Shown here piece after piece: positions 23,296 through 34,902 of a stretch of 64,000 nucleotides of DNA (its first letter is position 1; each line of letters opens with the position of its first letter). Both the position numbers and the translations under genes were made by a program. The notes beneath the pieces were generated by a model. That model saw nothing but the letters and a program-made list of their open reading frames with translations, did no database searches and was not told the origin of the DNA. The DNA comes from Dugong dugon (taxonomy: Eukaryota > Chordata > Mammalia > Sirenia > Dugongidae). The DNA is taken from the NCBI GenBank assembly GCA_030035585.1, contig CM057474.1:2660501-2724500 (forward strand), read 5' to 3'.

Positions 23296-23643
23296 TAACC
23301 AGAATTAACTTTTATCTAGAAAAGGAGACACAGAGAGTGAATAAAGAGGCCCTTCCCCTAGGCTATATATGTATAAGCTAAAAAATAATCATGTAAACTG
23401 AAAGCTACTTCTATATTTGAGATGGCAGTACTTCCTTTAAAAAAAAGTATATAAGTAAGAAATGTATTTATTTCCCCATAGAAGAGAAACACAGAACCTC
23501 AGAATATCTGATTAAAATAGTATCTGTTAATAAAACATTTACTATGCATAGGCATTATAAAAATTGGAAATGTTTTCACAAAGGAAAATTTCATCCCCAG
23601 GATAACATAAAACCACACGTACATGATACATGCCAGAACTATT

Positions 23644-23668
23644 TATATATATATATATATATACACAT
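23644..23668. repeat. (TA)n microsatellite
   Basis: Alternating TA run ending in TACACATATAT, immediately before an AfroSINE head at 23673. Confidence 0.9.
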
Positions 23669-23672
23669 ATAT

Positions 23673-23827
23673 GGAAATCCTGGTGGCGCAGTGGTTAAGA
23701 GCTACAGCTGCTAACCAAAAGGTTGGCAGTTTGAATCCACCAGGTGCTCCTTGGAAACCATATAGGGCAGTTCTACTCTGTCCTATAGGGTCGCTATGAG
23801 TCGGAATCTACTGGATGGCAACAGGTT
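23673..23827 (+). mobile_element. AfroSINE, sense, near full length
   Basis: Head GGAAATCCTGGTGGCGCAGT with a good A box, B box weakened to GTTTGAATCC, and tail ATGAGTCGGAATCTACTGG. Flanking duplication not clear because of the TA repeat. Confidence 0.93.
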
Positions 23828-23840
23828 ATACTAACATATT

Positions 23841-23942
23841 ACAGCTCTCTGGTGGTACAGTGGTTAAGACCTACGGCTGCTAAAGTAAAGACTGGCAGTT
23901 CAAATCCACCAGCCACTCCTTGGAAACCCTATGGAGCAGTCC
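23841..23942 (+). mobile_element. AfroSINE lacking its 3' tail
   Basis: A second sense copy 14 bp after the first. It runs from the head (CTCTCTGGTGGTACAGTGG) through CCTATGGAGCAGT and stops before the RTE-like tail. Loss of the 3' end is unusual for target-primed insertion and points to a later deletion. Confidence 0.88.
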
Positions 23943-24254
23943 AACGAAATTTAGAAAAATAGATTTATATAATTATTGCTTTTGTATTGTCATTGCCCAA
24001 GACACAGGAGGTTTTAATCAGTATTTGACCATCATAATGATCATATCAATAATATAAAAAAATAAGCTATATTACTTTGGTCACATAATCATTTCAGTGT
24101 TTTGCTCCTACCTAATAAAAATAGAAATTATTATTCATTGAGCTCATAATATGAGATAATCACTATGCTAAATGCCAATCCTTTGCTACTCAATTAATAG
24201 TTTCAACAGTTGTACTCTTGAAGTAACTAAGGTTAAACATTCAGTTCAAGGGAG

Positions 24255-24691
24255 TTGTGATGGATTGAATTGTATCCCCAAAAAAGATATGTTGAAGTCC
24301 TAAACCCTATACCTGTGAATATGACCCTGATTGGAAATAAGGGTTTTCTTTTTTTATGTTAATGAGGTCAGCCAGAGTAGTGCGGGTTCTAAAAATAATT
24401 CCTTCTGTGTGGTGTCTTATAAAGGGGAGAACAGACAGAGAGATTCACATAGACAAGAGGAAAAGACCCTGTGAGGATCCCTCTACAACTCAAGGAATGC
24501 CAAGAAACTCTCAGGTCTACAGAAGTTGAAAGAGGAAGGATCCTCCCTTACAGCCAACAGAGAGAGAGAGCCTAGCCTTGTCAACACCCTGAATTCAGAT
24601 TTCTAGCCTACAGAACTGTGAGAAAATAAATATCTGTTCTTTAAAGTCACTCACTTGGTTTTTGTTATGGCAGCACTAGAAAACTAAGACA
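24255..24691 (+). mobile_element. MaLR-like LTR
   Basis: Starts TGTGATGGATTGAATTG with CCAAAAAAGATATGTTGAAG, has GTGAATATGACCCTGATTGG, and ends GCACTAGAAAACTAAGACA. This is the older subtype with the ATATGTTGAAGTCCTAA motif seen across placental mammals. Polyadenylation region AAAATAAATATCTG near 24623. No clear 5-bp duplication. Confidence 0.82.
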
Positions 24692-24837
24692 GACCTATAG
24701 CTAGTAAAGGGTGCAGCCGGTTGTAAACTGACATCATTTTGAATCCAAAACTTGTTTTCTTGACCGCTACGGTGGAAATCACCAAACTTAAAAGATACTT
24801 AATCCATCTATCTGTTAAAAAAAGTCATACTGTCACT

Positions 24838-26012
24838 CCGAAGTCAAGATGGCAAGCTGGAAACATGGTTTGCCTTTTATGCTTTCTGACGACCCTGGAA
24901 AGATTTTTAAATACAAAATAAATAACTTCACACCAGAGAAATGAATAAAAGGGGACATCAGAAAATGAAAGAGATAACAAACAAAAATTTCACAGACTGA
25001 CAAATGAAACAGAGAAGAAAACTAAAGGCCAGAATATGCCACAAATATATTGCGGGGAGATGTGAACGCATTCACTTGAAAGGAACCTGAGGTGACTGTG
25101 GGCTCAAAGTCAACTGGTAGAACAAAGGACCAAAGTGAGAAATAAGACTGAAAACAGGGAGAATTATTATTATTATTATTATTTAATGTACCAGTCAGTA
25201 ACCTGATTTCTCTTCCAGAACCTCTCCACAAATGGCCAGACCTTTGCTTAGGCATGACACTTGATCCTGTGCCCTATAAGAAATGAAATAATCTTTCTGG
25301 AGAAAGCCAGAGTATGAATATAAAGCAACCTGCCCCTTCCCTACCCCCTCAATTTCTCCTTATCCTTGCGTTTGTGTGGTCCAAAGTGTACCAGCCTGCC
25401 CTCAACCTACTCTCCTGGAGATCTACCAGTAAAATACACACCATCTAGCCTCATGCCTTACTCCAAGTTAAAGTTCTCAATCCCCCAAGGAAGCAGACCT
25501 AATACAAAGTAGCAAAGGAAACCTACCGCATTCTCTCAATAATACCGCCTAAATATGAACAAATAACTCAGAATCACTCTATATAAAACTAGCAGCATAA
25601 AAGAGAAACGTTAAAATAAACACAGTAAAAGAGATCCCCAGAGAAAACAGATAATTCAGAGAACAGAAGACAACTTCTAAAAATCTTTAGTTATGTAACC
25701 AGAGAGTTTAAGAACATATGTCATGAAACAATAACATAGTGCATTTCTTTAAAAGCAAACTAGAAAGAGCTCTTAAAAATAAAACTAGAATTTCTCCCAT
25801 AGAAAATGGAATAGAAAACCTAGAAATAGAAACAATAGTAGAAAAAATCTTCCAAAATATAGAGGAAATGGCAGAAAGACAGAAAATATGAAATAAGAAA
25901 TAAATAACATAGGGGACCAATTTCATAAATCCAATATATGATGGTGTAAGGGAACAAAGAAAAATGAAGGAGGAGTGAGTATAACAGACAAAATACCAAA
26001 ATGGACACACAA
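24838..26012 (+). mobile_element. old L1 5' end and ORF1-like region, decayed
   Basis: AAGTCAAGATGGCAAGCTGG near 24840 resembles the conserved start of an L1 5' UTR. Downstream, 25600-25990 has the A-rich texture of an old L1 ORF1 (AGAAACAATAGTAGAAAAAA, GAGGAAATGGCAGAAAGACA). All frames are broken. Assignment to L1 is likely, subfamily unknown. Confidence 0.5.
25163..25183. repeat. (TTA)n microsatellite
   Basis: Short pure ATT repeat inside the old L1-like region. Confidence 0.9.
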
Positions 26013-26015
26013 GAT

Positions 26016-26563
26016 TTCCATCTTAATCCCTAGGACAGGGGTTATGACATGATGAGATATCATCCCTGTGATCATATTACTTTCAAAAGCAAAAGGAAGT
26101 TTGCTGATGCAATTAAGGTCATCAATCAGTTGACTTTACGTTAATCAAAAGGGCTATTATTCAGGTGGGTCCTATCTAATCACGTAAGTCTTTTAAAGAG
26201 CAGAGCGTTTTTTCAGACTAGTAGCAGAAGAGGAAGTTGGAGGCTCAAAGCACGAAGGGAATTCAATATGTCTTCGCTGGCTTTTAAGATGGAAGGAGCC
26301 AGGTGCCAAGGGATGCAGGCAGCTTTAAGGAGCAGAGAGCAGACCCTGGAGGACAGCTATCTAGCAAACAGGGACCTCAGTTTACAACGACAGGAACTGA
26401 ATTTGGCCAACAACCTGAATGATCTTGGATGCCTTGAGTTTGGCCTTGTAAAACCCTGAACTTCCAAACTAAAGAATTATGAGACAATAAATGAGAATTG
26501 CTTTAAGTTGCTAAGTTTGTGGTAATTCATGATGCTGCAATAGAAAGCAACAGAAAACTAATA
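26016..26563 (+). mobile_element. ancient LTR-like element
   Basis: About 550 bp with LTR-like parts: an early TGATGCAATTAAGGTCATCA stretch, a GGGCTATTATTCAGGTGGGT block, AGACAATAAATGAGAATTGC (polyadenylation region) and an end GAAAGCAACAGAAAACTAAT. It resembles older mammalian MaLR or ERVL LTRs. A 63-codon frame inside is not a gene. Confidence 0.6.
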
Positions 26564-26821
26564 TGGAGGATATTGCCAAATAATGATAGTATTACCAGTA
26601 ATAACAATGAGAGGGAATCTCACAGATCTGAAACAGGCCACACGCGTTTAGATTGAAACGACCCGCCTCGTACTCAACAGCAATGGCAACAACAACAACA
26701 AAGCCACACCTGGACAAAATACTGCGAAATTTCAGAATCCCAGTTATAAAAAGAAGATGATGCAATCTTCCCAGGGGAGGGGGGAGCTACTTACAGAACG
26801 AATAAAAATAAACTAGCAACA

Positions 26822-27072
26822 GAGGCAGTAGATCACAGTGGTTAAGTGCCCATTTTTTTTAACACAGACATTCTAATTTGAATCCTAATATAGCCACTTG
26901 CTAACTTGTAATCTTGGATATGCCACTTAACCTGTCAGTGCTCAAATTTCTAATCTGTAGAGTGGGGATAACAGTAACACTTCACAGGGCAGTTGTAAGA
27001 GCTCAATGAGTTAATTTATATATGAAATGCTAAGAATTGTTTCTGGCAAAAATTAAGCACTTAATATGCTTT
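26822..27072 (+). mobile_element. MIR SINE, near full length
   Basis: Starts with the tRNA-like GTAGATCACAGTGGTTAAG and continues TTTGAATCCTAATATAGCC, ACTTGCTAACTTGTAATCTT, GTAGAGTGGGGATAACAGTA, GAGCTCAATGAGTTAATTTA and AATTAAGCACTTAATATG. The whole MIR order is intact. Confidence 0.85.
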
Positions 27073-27668
27073 AGATCTTATTTTCAGATATTTAATCAGC
27101 AATACTAGATGTTCAAAGGTAATGAAATAATACCTTCACATTTCTCAGGGAAAAATATGTTTCAAAATTAGAGTTTCAAGCCCTGTAAAACTATTAAGAA
27201 AATATGAAATTGAGACATTTCCAGCCCTGTTGAGATAGTGAACCTGTTATAGAAAGTTTTTTGAGGCTATACTATAACGAAATGAGGAAAAAAAGCAAGA
27301 AGGATGATTTTAGGTCCAAAATAGTGGACAAAACCCCAAGGGCAATAAAGGAAAATATCTGTATGTTCTGTATGTTCACGTAATTATCTCAAATCCCAGA
27401 AGGTAGAAGACACTATTTTCCTTTCAAAATATATAAATTATAAGCACTCATGACATGAACTTAGAAATATGTCTACCATGTGAGGCTCTCTAACGTTACC
27501 TACAAGTTATTAGAAATCTATAAATCATGAGAAAGTGATTTAGAAAATGTCTGAACTTAGACATAGAAACACAGAAGCATGTGAAGTATTTGAAGAACGT
27601 GGTAAACTATGCTGGAGTTAAGCTGACTTTGACCTGATGATATGCTGTGATTAAAGAAGACATAGCCA
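27073..27668. other. AT-rich intergenic DNA, nothing recognised
   Basis: No gene or repeat family identified. Confidence 0.4.
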
Positions 27669-27890
27669 GGGCTTCGAACCGGTTCACTCTAGTTCAAACC
27701 CCTGCTGAGAATTTGTATTTCCACCCCAGATATACTGAATCAGAATCTACATTTTAGCAAGATCCCCAGGTGATTCTTACGTATAATGAAATTTGAGACC
27801 CACTGCTCTACTAGTGGTTCTCAGAATTGGTCTCTAAACAGCAGCGTTAGCATCACCTGGGAACTTGTTAGAAATGCAAATTTTCAGCCG
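27669..27890. mobile_element. two MER5-like hAT relic pieces
   Basis: 27740-27812 reads CAGAATCTACATTTTAGCAA then CCCCAGGTGATTCTTACG and GAGACCCACTGCT. 27816-27890 reads TAGTGGTTCTCAGAATTGG then AGCATCACCTGGGAACTTG. These are the two terminal arms of a MER5-type non-autonomous hAT element, placed arm-end to arm-end, so they are probably parts of two adjacent copies. Confidence 0.7.
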
Positions 27891-28559
27891 GGGTTGAACA
27901 GGTAAGAATCCATGGACATAGCATAGTTAATCTTAGTAAACTAGCCTTGAGAAAATAAATCTAAACAACCTCCCTAATGTCTGATCTTGTAGAAAAAAAA
28001 TGGGACATTCAGGTAAACTCTAATCCTGGAGAAACACATTAACGTAGTAGTCCTTGACATCACATTGGCCCTTATTGGGTGAGGCCAAGGTGAGAATTTC
28101 ACATATAAACCCTGAATTTCTGCTTACTCACTGACAGAAGGCAGAGGCAAAGGGATCTTTCTCTAGTCTTTTACTCTCTCTGAAGACCGAGAGCTTATTG
28201 AGACTCTGCCCATGTCACCGACCTTGGCTCTGCCAAATTTGAGCCATAGTTAAGCCTTCCTCCTCAGACTTCACATTAAAGGTAAAAGTCTGAAGTCTAA
28301 AGTTTGGACTCTAGCCATTTAGCTAACATTGTAATTGTTAACTCTGATTCTTTGGTTCTAAATGAATGTTGTGAGGTCTTACTTGCGTGCCTGCCATGAC
28401 TATCTTGCAATAAACTAAATGAGTTTATGCAGGATAAACCTGAGTATCTCTCTTTAAATTTTCTAAGATAAAATCCTACAGAACACTGAATGACTGCTTT
28501 TTTTCTTTTCTAAAAATAACTACCTGCTCAAATTGGATCAAGAAGAAAATATTAGTTAT
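27891..28559. other. LTR-like or unique sequence
   Basis: 28.0-28.49 kb has a CATATAAACCCTG box, a CT-rich stretch and GCAATAAACTAAATG in an order suggesting an LTR in sense, but I cannot match a family. A small 8-bp inverted repeat (AGACTTCA / TGAAGTCT) sits near 28.27-28.30 kb. Confidence 0.3.
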
Positions 28560-28572
28560 AATAATGTGTATT

Positions 28573-28758
28573 CACCAAAAAAAAAAAAAAAAAAAAAAAA
28601 CACCAAACCTGTTGCTGTTGACTCAATTCTGAGTCATAGCAAACTCACAGGATAGAACAGAACTGCCCCATAGTGTTTCCAAGGAGCGGCTGGTGGATTT
28701 GAACTGCCAATCTTTTGGTTAGCAGCCAAGCTCTTCACCACTGTGCCACCAGGGCTCC
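28573..28758 (-). mobile_element. AfroSINE with perfect target duplication
   Basis: Antisense full short-subfamily copy with a long A-run (28577-28600) as its tail. The 13-bp duplication AATAATGTGTATT is perfect (28560-28572 and 28759-28771). Among the youngest-looking insertions here. Confidence 0.96.
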
Positions 28759-28771
28759 AATAATGTGTATT

Positions 28772-29059
28772 GTGTACATTTATTTGAACTTTTAATTTCA
28801 ACCTATGTCCAATGCATAGAAGACTTAGTAATGGCTTCAAGAGAAAATATCAAAATTAACAACTTGATAACATGAAAGTAAAAATGGGAAGTGAAAAAGA
28901 CAAAGGAAGGTAGAGGAAATAGTTGGAATGATAAATGTATTAAAGTTAGAAATGTAATCAATAAAAGATAAGAATGATAATAAAAATAAGTAACAATTGG
29001 AAGAGCAGACGGGATGTAAGTGAACTACCCTCAAACACTTTTTTTTCTTCTGATGCTTT
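28772..29059. other. AT-rich intergenic DNA
   Basis: A-rich, with overlapping frames on both strands and no similarity. Nothing recognised. Confidence 0.4.
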
Positions 29060-29238
29060 GGATGAAACAGTTCCACTGCCTAAGGTCAGCCCCTCCATGA
29101 CTGTACTGTATCTTAACCCTCCCTCCTATTCAGGAAAGACATTACTCTCAAGTTCTCCCCTTATTCCTCCAGCATACTATTTTTCCTTCTCTCCTAGATC
29201 ATTCTCATTGACGTACAAACATGTAAATTCTCTCATCC

Positions 29239-29757
29239 TGTTATGGCTTGAATGGTGTCCCCCCAAAAATGTGTCAACTTGGCTACGCCGTGATTCCCAG
29301 AATTGTGTGGTTGTCCACCATTTTGTGACCTAATGTGATTATCCTATGTGTTGTAAATCCTAACCTCTATGATGTTAATGAGACAGGATTAGAGGCACTT
29401 ATGTTAATGAAGCAGGACTCAGTTTATAGGATTAGGTTGTATCTTGAGGCAATCTCTTTTGAGATATAAAGGAGAGAATCAAGCAGAGAGGAGAGGGACC
29501 TCATGCCACCAAGAAAGAAGTGGCAGGAGCAGAGCGTGTCCTTCAGACCCCAGGTCCCTGCACTGAGAAGCTCCTAGACTGGAGAAGATTGATGACAAGG
29601 ACCTTCCCCCGGAATTGACAGACAGAGAAAGCCTTGCCCTAGAGCTGGCACCCTGAATTTGGACTTCTAGCCTCCTAGACTGTGTGAGAATAAATTTCTG
29701 TTTGTTAACGCCATTCACTTGTGGTATTTGTTATAGCAGCACTAGGTAGCTAAGACA
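29239..29757 (+). mobile_element. solo MaLR-like LTR with perfect 5-bp duplication
   Basis: TGTTATGGCTTGAATGGTG ... GTAGCTAAGACA, flanked by CATCC at 29234-29238 and again at 29758-29762. It carries the two ATGTTAATGA motifs, a polyadenylation region (GAATAAATTTCTG, about 29690) and the TTGTTATAGCAGCACTAG end typical of this family. Intact boundaries show it was left by LTR recombination after a normal integration. Confidence 0.95.
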
Positions 29758-29834
29758 CATCCTAGTAAAACAAATGAAAACAAAAATCCCTTTGGACCCC
29801 ACATCCTTCTTAAATTACAGCCCCGTTTTTTTGT

Positions 29835-30060
29835 TTGTTTATTTAGTAATATTTCATTCTGTCTTCAGTGAAAGTTTACACAGCAAATTAGGTCCCCATT
29901 TGACAATTTCTGTACAAATTGTTCAGTGACATTAGTACTTTTTTCACGTGTCAACGTTCTCTTTAATCGTGTTCTGTTCTGTTTCCAGTGCTTTAGCTTC
30001 CCTGCCCCCTTATCATCTCATCTTTGCTTCAGAGTAATTGTTGACCTTTTGGTGACAGCC
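29835..30060 (-). mobile_element. L1 3'-UTR fragment, antisense
   Basis: CAGTGAAAGTTTACACAGCA then CAATTTCTGTACAAATTGTT read in reverse as an L1-type 3' end (a tail element common in this genome). A similar decayed piece interrupts the LTR at 35527-35660. Confidence 0.55.
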
Positions 30061-30450
30061 CCATTTTTCCAGTCCTGTTGGGAACAGAACTCCTCAGGAA
30101 AAACTGTCATCATGGTTTCTGACTCGTCTACTCCCATTCTCTCTTGACCATACTCTCTTCTATCTGTTGCCCTGACCTACACATTTACACTCTCAGAATG
30201 TTGTCTGAAAAATAACAGGTACAATAAACATGGCATTTTATATTAAATGATCAACAGATATTTTATTAATTTGGTAAAGCAAAAAGGAAAGGCATGATCA
30301 TATTTAGTTAAGGAGACCAGCACTAGAACAATTAAAGAAGGTTTTCTTAGGGCAGTGGGCCAGGGGTTAGGAGAGAAGTGGCTAGTAATTTCTTTTTATT
30401 TTTCATTGCAAACTCATCTGATCTAGTTTATTGGTTACTATGTGTACATA

Positions 30451-30626
30451 GGAAAGCCTGGTGGTGTAGTGGTTAAGCACTATGGCTGCTAACCAAAAAG
30501 CTCAGTGGTTTGAATCCACCAACTGCTCCTTGGAAACTCTATGGGGCAGTTCTGCTCGTCCTATAGGATTGCTATGAGTCAGAATCGACTTGATGGCAAT
30601 AGGTTTGGTTGTTTTGTTTTTTTTTA
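30451..30626 (+). mobile_element. AfroSINE with perfect target duplication
   Basis: Sense short-subfamily copy with a GGTTTGGTTGTTTTG tail. ATGTGTACATA is perfect at 30440-30450 and 30627-30637. The B box is decayed (GTTTGAATCC). Confidence 0.95.
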
Positions 30627-30637
30627 ATGTGTACATA

Positions 30638-32033
30638 TTATTTTGGAAAAGAATTTAAATATAGAAAAGTGTAACTCATTCACTTTCTGCTCTTTGTTAG
30701 CTATGGAAGCTTCATATATCCATACAGGAGCCTATGAGCTATCTTTTTAAAAAGTCACTGATCTTTTTAATTTTTAAAAGTACAGATTTCTACAATAATT
30801 GGATGCTTTTTTCAGGAAAACACTATTTCTGAATAAATACAGTCTATTTTGGGACCTAATTTTTGCCAGAGAGACCTCACACAAAATAAGACCCTTCAGC
30901 ATTTTAACCTCATTCAGTTCCCACTGATGCTTTATCATCTGCACATTATTGTTATCCTTAATAATACAAAAACGTGATAACTTTGTGATAGTAATAATAA
31001 TAACACCAACATTAGTCAGTGGAGGACATGTGGATAGGACCTGGCAGGATAGTACACAGGCCCTCTGTCTTTACAACCAGCCAGTTTGCAGGAAAGAGTA
31101 AGTGAGGACCCCATGCTCTCCATCTGGGTCAGCTGAAGTGCAGAAAAAGATTATGTAACTCAGATGTAGCCAAGGTGCAAGGACAGAGAAATTCCCTTAT
31201 AATGTGAAGCAAACATCAAACACACACACACACACACCCCTACAAACTTGCGATCTGGGAAGATTTCATGTCATCAGAGATGGGTAATACTCAAAGAGGA
31301 CCCAGCACAGGATCTATGTCAAAGTACTACTACTATGTAAAAGGAAAGGAACAGGAATAAACAGGCAAATAAGAACATCTTGCTATGGAGCCACTGGAAA
31401 CCAAGACAAAAGTTTTCTCCAATCACTCAAAGAAAGATATTTTTAAACGCATTTATTTAAAATAGCTCAAAGCAGAGGAGTTCAGAGACGAATGATAAGA
31501 CAACAAAAAACAGACAAAATATAAGCTGGAAGAAGGAGTGATCCTGGACACTAAAGTTAAAACTGAACGTGGGCAGATTTTTTTCCTACTCTCATCCTAG
31601 AAACAGCAGACTCCGGGGCAAGGCTCCTGCCCCATGGAACAGATTTCACAAAATGGCTTTCCCTCCCCTAGTTTACTTGGTGAAAAATGTATCAGAAATA
31701 AAGCCAGAGTTCTCATTTTGTAATCATATCACAAAAAGGTTGAGCCAGCAATTTGTACAAACCTGTATTTTTCCTTTCTGCAAAACTGTTCATAAGAACA
31801 TTTCTATCATGTCTAGACAGTCTGAGACAGAATGCATGACGATCCGCACAGATTATTTCAACCTTGACTCCCGTTTGGGAGATAGGAAACCACAAGGAGG
31901 GAGATCAGCTTCCAATGCCCCTTCCCACCAATTATGTTAGTTTTGAGTTTTGTAAAAACAATATAGCGCATCTCTCAGAGAAGTGGGACAATAAGCAGAA
32001 GCTAAAGATGAATACGTTTTTCTAACTCCAGGG
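30638..32033. other. intergenic DNA with a (CA)n run
   Basis: A CA microsatellite lies at 31220-31238. A 123-codon plus-strand frame (31569-31940) is the longest in this stretch, but it has no recognised domain, no coding-like neighbours and a possible LTR-like texture on the minus strand. I regard it as chance. Confidence 0.4.
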
Positions 32034-32982
32034 CTCGAGCAGAACAAGCGGATACTGTGTAGTTAGAATTGGAAAAGGCGTGCAGCAGGCTTGTATCCTT
32101 TCACCTTACCTATTCAATCTATATGCTGTACAAATAATCCAAGAAGCTAGGCTATATGAAGAAGAACAGGGCATCAAGACTAGAGGAAGATTCATTAACA
32201 ACCTGTGATATGAAGATGACACAACCTTGCTTGTCGAAAATGAAGAAAACTTGTAGCGCTTACTGATGAAGGTCAAAGATTACAGCCTTCAGTATGGATT
32301 ATGCCTGAACATGAAGAAAACAAAAATCTTCACAACTGGACCAATAAACAATATCATAATAAGTAAAAAATAAACTGCAGCTGTCAATGATTTCATTTTA
32401 TTTGGATCAACAATCAACGCTCATGGAAGCAGCAATCAAGACATCAAACAACGTATTACATTGAGCAAATCTGCTTCAAAAAACCACCTTAAAGTTTTAA
32501 AAAGCAAAGATGCCACCTGGATGACTAATGAGCACCTGACCCAAGCCATAATCTTTTCAATCCCCTCATATGCATGCTAATGCTGGACAACGAAAACGAA
32601 AGAGAGAAGAATTGATGCGTTCGAGTTGTGGTGTTAGTGAGTCGTATTGAATAAACCATGGACTTCCAGGATGAACAAATCATTCTTAAATGAAATATAA
32701 CCAGAATGTTCCTTATAAGCAAGGATGGAGAGACTTTGGCTCGCTTACTTTGGACACGTCATCAGGAAAAACCAATAGCTGGAAAAGGACGTCATTGTTG
32801 GTAAAGTAGAGGGTCGGTAAAAATGAGGGACACCCTCAGTGAGATGGATTGATGCAACCACAACAATGGACCCCCACATACCAACAATCATGAAGATGGA
32901 CGCAGGACCGGCACCATTTCCTTTTGTTATGCATAAAACTGCCATGAGTCACAGTCAATTCGACAGCAACTCACAACAAAAC
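32034..32982 (+). mobile_element. RTE LINE 3' half, sense, with pol remnant
   Basis: Starts in the RT domain (AGAACAAGCGGATACTGTG) and runs to the tail ending CGACAGCAACTCACAACAAA. The reading frame held LSPYLFNLYA, then a stop (TGA at 32206-32208) directly before YEDD at 32209-32220, the RT catalytic box, changed from the usual YADD. Many further stops and shifts follow (32255, 32371, 32639). The copy is dead, but it covers the C-terminal region missing from the other copies. Confidence 0.92.
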
Positions 32983-34597
32983 CAAGAGAGAGAGCTCACT
33001 GTGTGACATTCCTCTTGCTTACTGATGTCGTCATGCTTGTCTGCTGGAGTGTTCACTTTGAGAAAGCCAGGCCCCCAAGAACAAAGGAGAAAAAGACACA
33101 TTTACGCATCTCCTTTTCACCCAGCTGCTCCAGACGGCGCTGAACTTAATCAGTAACATGTTGGAATCTGAATGTCAGATGTACAATATTTCTAAATCCA
33201 AAGGGAAACGTAAATGGCCTTCAGCTATCTCCTTCCACTTTTTCTGGAGAAAAGCTGCTTAAAACTGAAACATTAATCTTGAAAAGAAAGAACTATTCAA
33301 TGTAAACACATAAAGCTAAATATGTAAAGGAAAAGACAAATAAAACACCTGTTTTAAGTAACTTTGGGGAAACTGCCTCCTCTCAAAAGCAGTGCCACTG
33401 TATCTCCTCACAATCGCAGTAAACATTCATATGGAAAGGTGATTGTTTGATGATTTTGACTGTAAGGCTTGTGGCCCTAACCCAGAATTCACCTATTTCC
33501 ATAATGGCCCTATTCTGCCAGTAAAAATGGGAAGAATTATAAAATTAAATGCAAAGTATAGAAAATTGTTTAGGATTGTCTAATAAGAGCAAAAAAAAAA
33601 AAAAAAGAACACCAGCCTTTTTTTAAAAAAATTCTTTCTTGTTTATGCTAAACAATACAATTATAATTATGGCACATTTCTTAAAAAATGAGAAATAAAA
33701 AATTATATTTTAAAATACAATACAGATAGTGTTATTTTAAGGAACTTTAAATTTTAAAAAACAAGGATGTATATGATGAAAGGATATTAGTCTGAAGTAA
33801 TATATTGCAATATGCATATAAGGGGCAGAGTATCTAGAATTTACTATGGATCTATTATATGAATATTCATAATAGACCAACTTTGAATGCAAAATTAGCA
33901 TAAAAACAGATTAAAAATAACAATTAATAACAATATTATATATATGCATATCTTCTTTATATTTCTCTACTGTGCATTTCTGATATTTATATAAACTAAG
34001 AGATAAACAACATATACAAAAGCATAGGCAATTGACAGTACCCTCACCAAAAAAAACAAAAAAAGATTACACAGATTACTCACTCCTCAAGCCAGCAACT
34101 ATTTATTTAGTTGCGGTTTTGAAAAGTAGAATAAGAAGCCATTGATTTATTTTCTTCTGGAAAAAAAAAATCTGATAACCACAAATAGGAAATGTTAATT
34201 TTCCTGCCCTGAGTGCATAATAAGTGCAAAGACATATAGCCTGTTTGATTTTTAAATGCCATTTTAAATGTTTCTTTACAGCTAAAATTTCTGCTTAAAA
34301 CATACACGAAAATGTTGAATGATAAAATTGGAAGTATTAACTTATATTTAATTATTTAAGAAATAATGTCCCCCAAATGGGATTTTGAAACATTTTAGTA
34401 CGTGTAAAGTTTGGACATAGAATTTTCTTGAGAAAAGAAAACCGGTTGGGAGTTAAAGGTCTAAAAGACTCTTTTTGGGCCAAAACTGTTTATTTTTTGT
34501 TAGATAAATTGCCTAATTCCACATAACATAGCAAATCAATAATAGGATATAAATCAAATAAATTATTTTAATTTTCCTTTCCAGGTTTAGAAATATT
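32983..34597. other. AT-rich intergenic DNA, nothing recognised
   Basis: Long AT-rich stretch with an A-run at about 33591-33606. No gene and no repeat family identified. A 66-codon minus-strand frame at 34107-34307 has no similarity. Confidence 0.4.
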
Positions 34598-34756
34598 GGG
34601 AGTTCTGGTGGCACAATGGTTAAGAGCTACAGCTGCTAACCCAAAGGTCGGCAGTTCGAATCCACCAGAGGCTCCTTGGAAACCCTATTGGGCAATTCCA
34701 CTCTGTTCTACAGAGTTGCTATGAGTCAGAATCAAATTTACAGCAACAGGTTTTTT
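34598..34756 (+). mobile_element. AfroSINE, sense
   Basis: Full short copy with an intact B box (GTTCGAATCC) but a changed A box (GTGGCACAATGG) and a diverged tail (ATGAGTCAGAATCAAATTTA). It sits just upstream of an RTE tail fragment. Confidence 0.92.
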
Positions 34757-34799
34757 TTGGTTATCTATGGTAGAAGGTTCTTTCTGGACTCAAACGTAC

Positions 34800-34902
34800 A
34801 GATGATCATAAAGATGACAGCAGGACCCAGAAAACATTTTTTTCTGTTATACCTAAGGTCATCATGAATCAGAGCAATCTTAGCCACAACCACCAACAAC
34901 AA
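34800..34902 (+). mobile_element. RTE LINE 3'-tail fragment
   Basis: ATAAAGATGACAGCAGGACC, then TTTCTGTTATACCTAAGGTC and ATGAATCAGAGCAATCTT, ending CACCAACAACAA. This is the terminal 100 bp of the RTE with its short CAA repeat end, decayed. Confidence 0.75.

Larger units (their letters stand above)
29060..30220 (+). other. ancient repeat split by two later insertions
   Basis: The pyrimidine-rich segments at 29060-29238 (CCTAGATCATTCTCATTGAC) and about 30061-30190 (AACAGAACTCCTCAGG, then CTCCCATTCTCTCTTGACC) read like consecutive parts of one old mammalian repeat, possibly an L1M-class segment. The solo LTR at 29239 and the antisense L1 piece at 29835 lie between them. Confidence 0.35.

Noticed and set aside
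23644..23668. Regularly spaced repeats as CRISPR
   Set aside because: Simple microsatellite; no spacer-repeat structure exists anywhere and the DNA is mammalian.
28266..28300. Hairpin as a terminator or small RNA
   Set aside because: An 8-bp stem with a loose loop is common by chance in 64 kb.
31569..31940. 123-codon plus-strand open frame as a possible gene
   Set aside because: No recognised domain, no start context or neighbouring exons, and an overlapping minus-strand frame of similar quality; the region may be LTR-derived.
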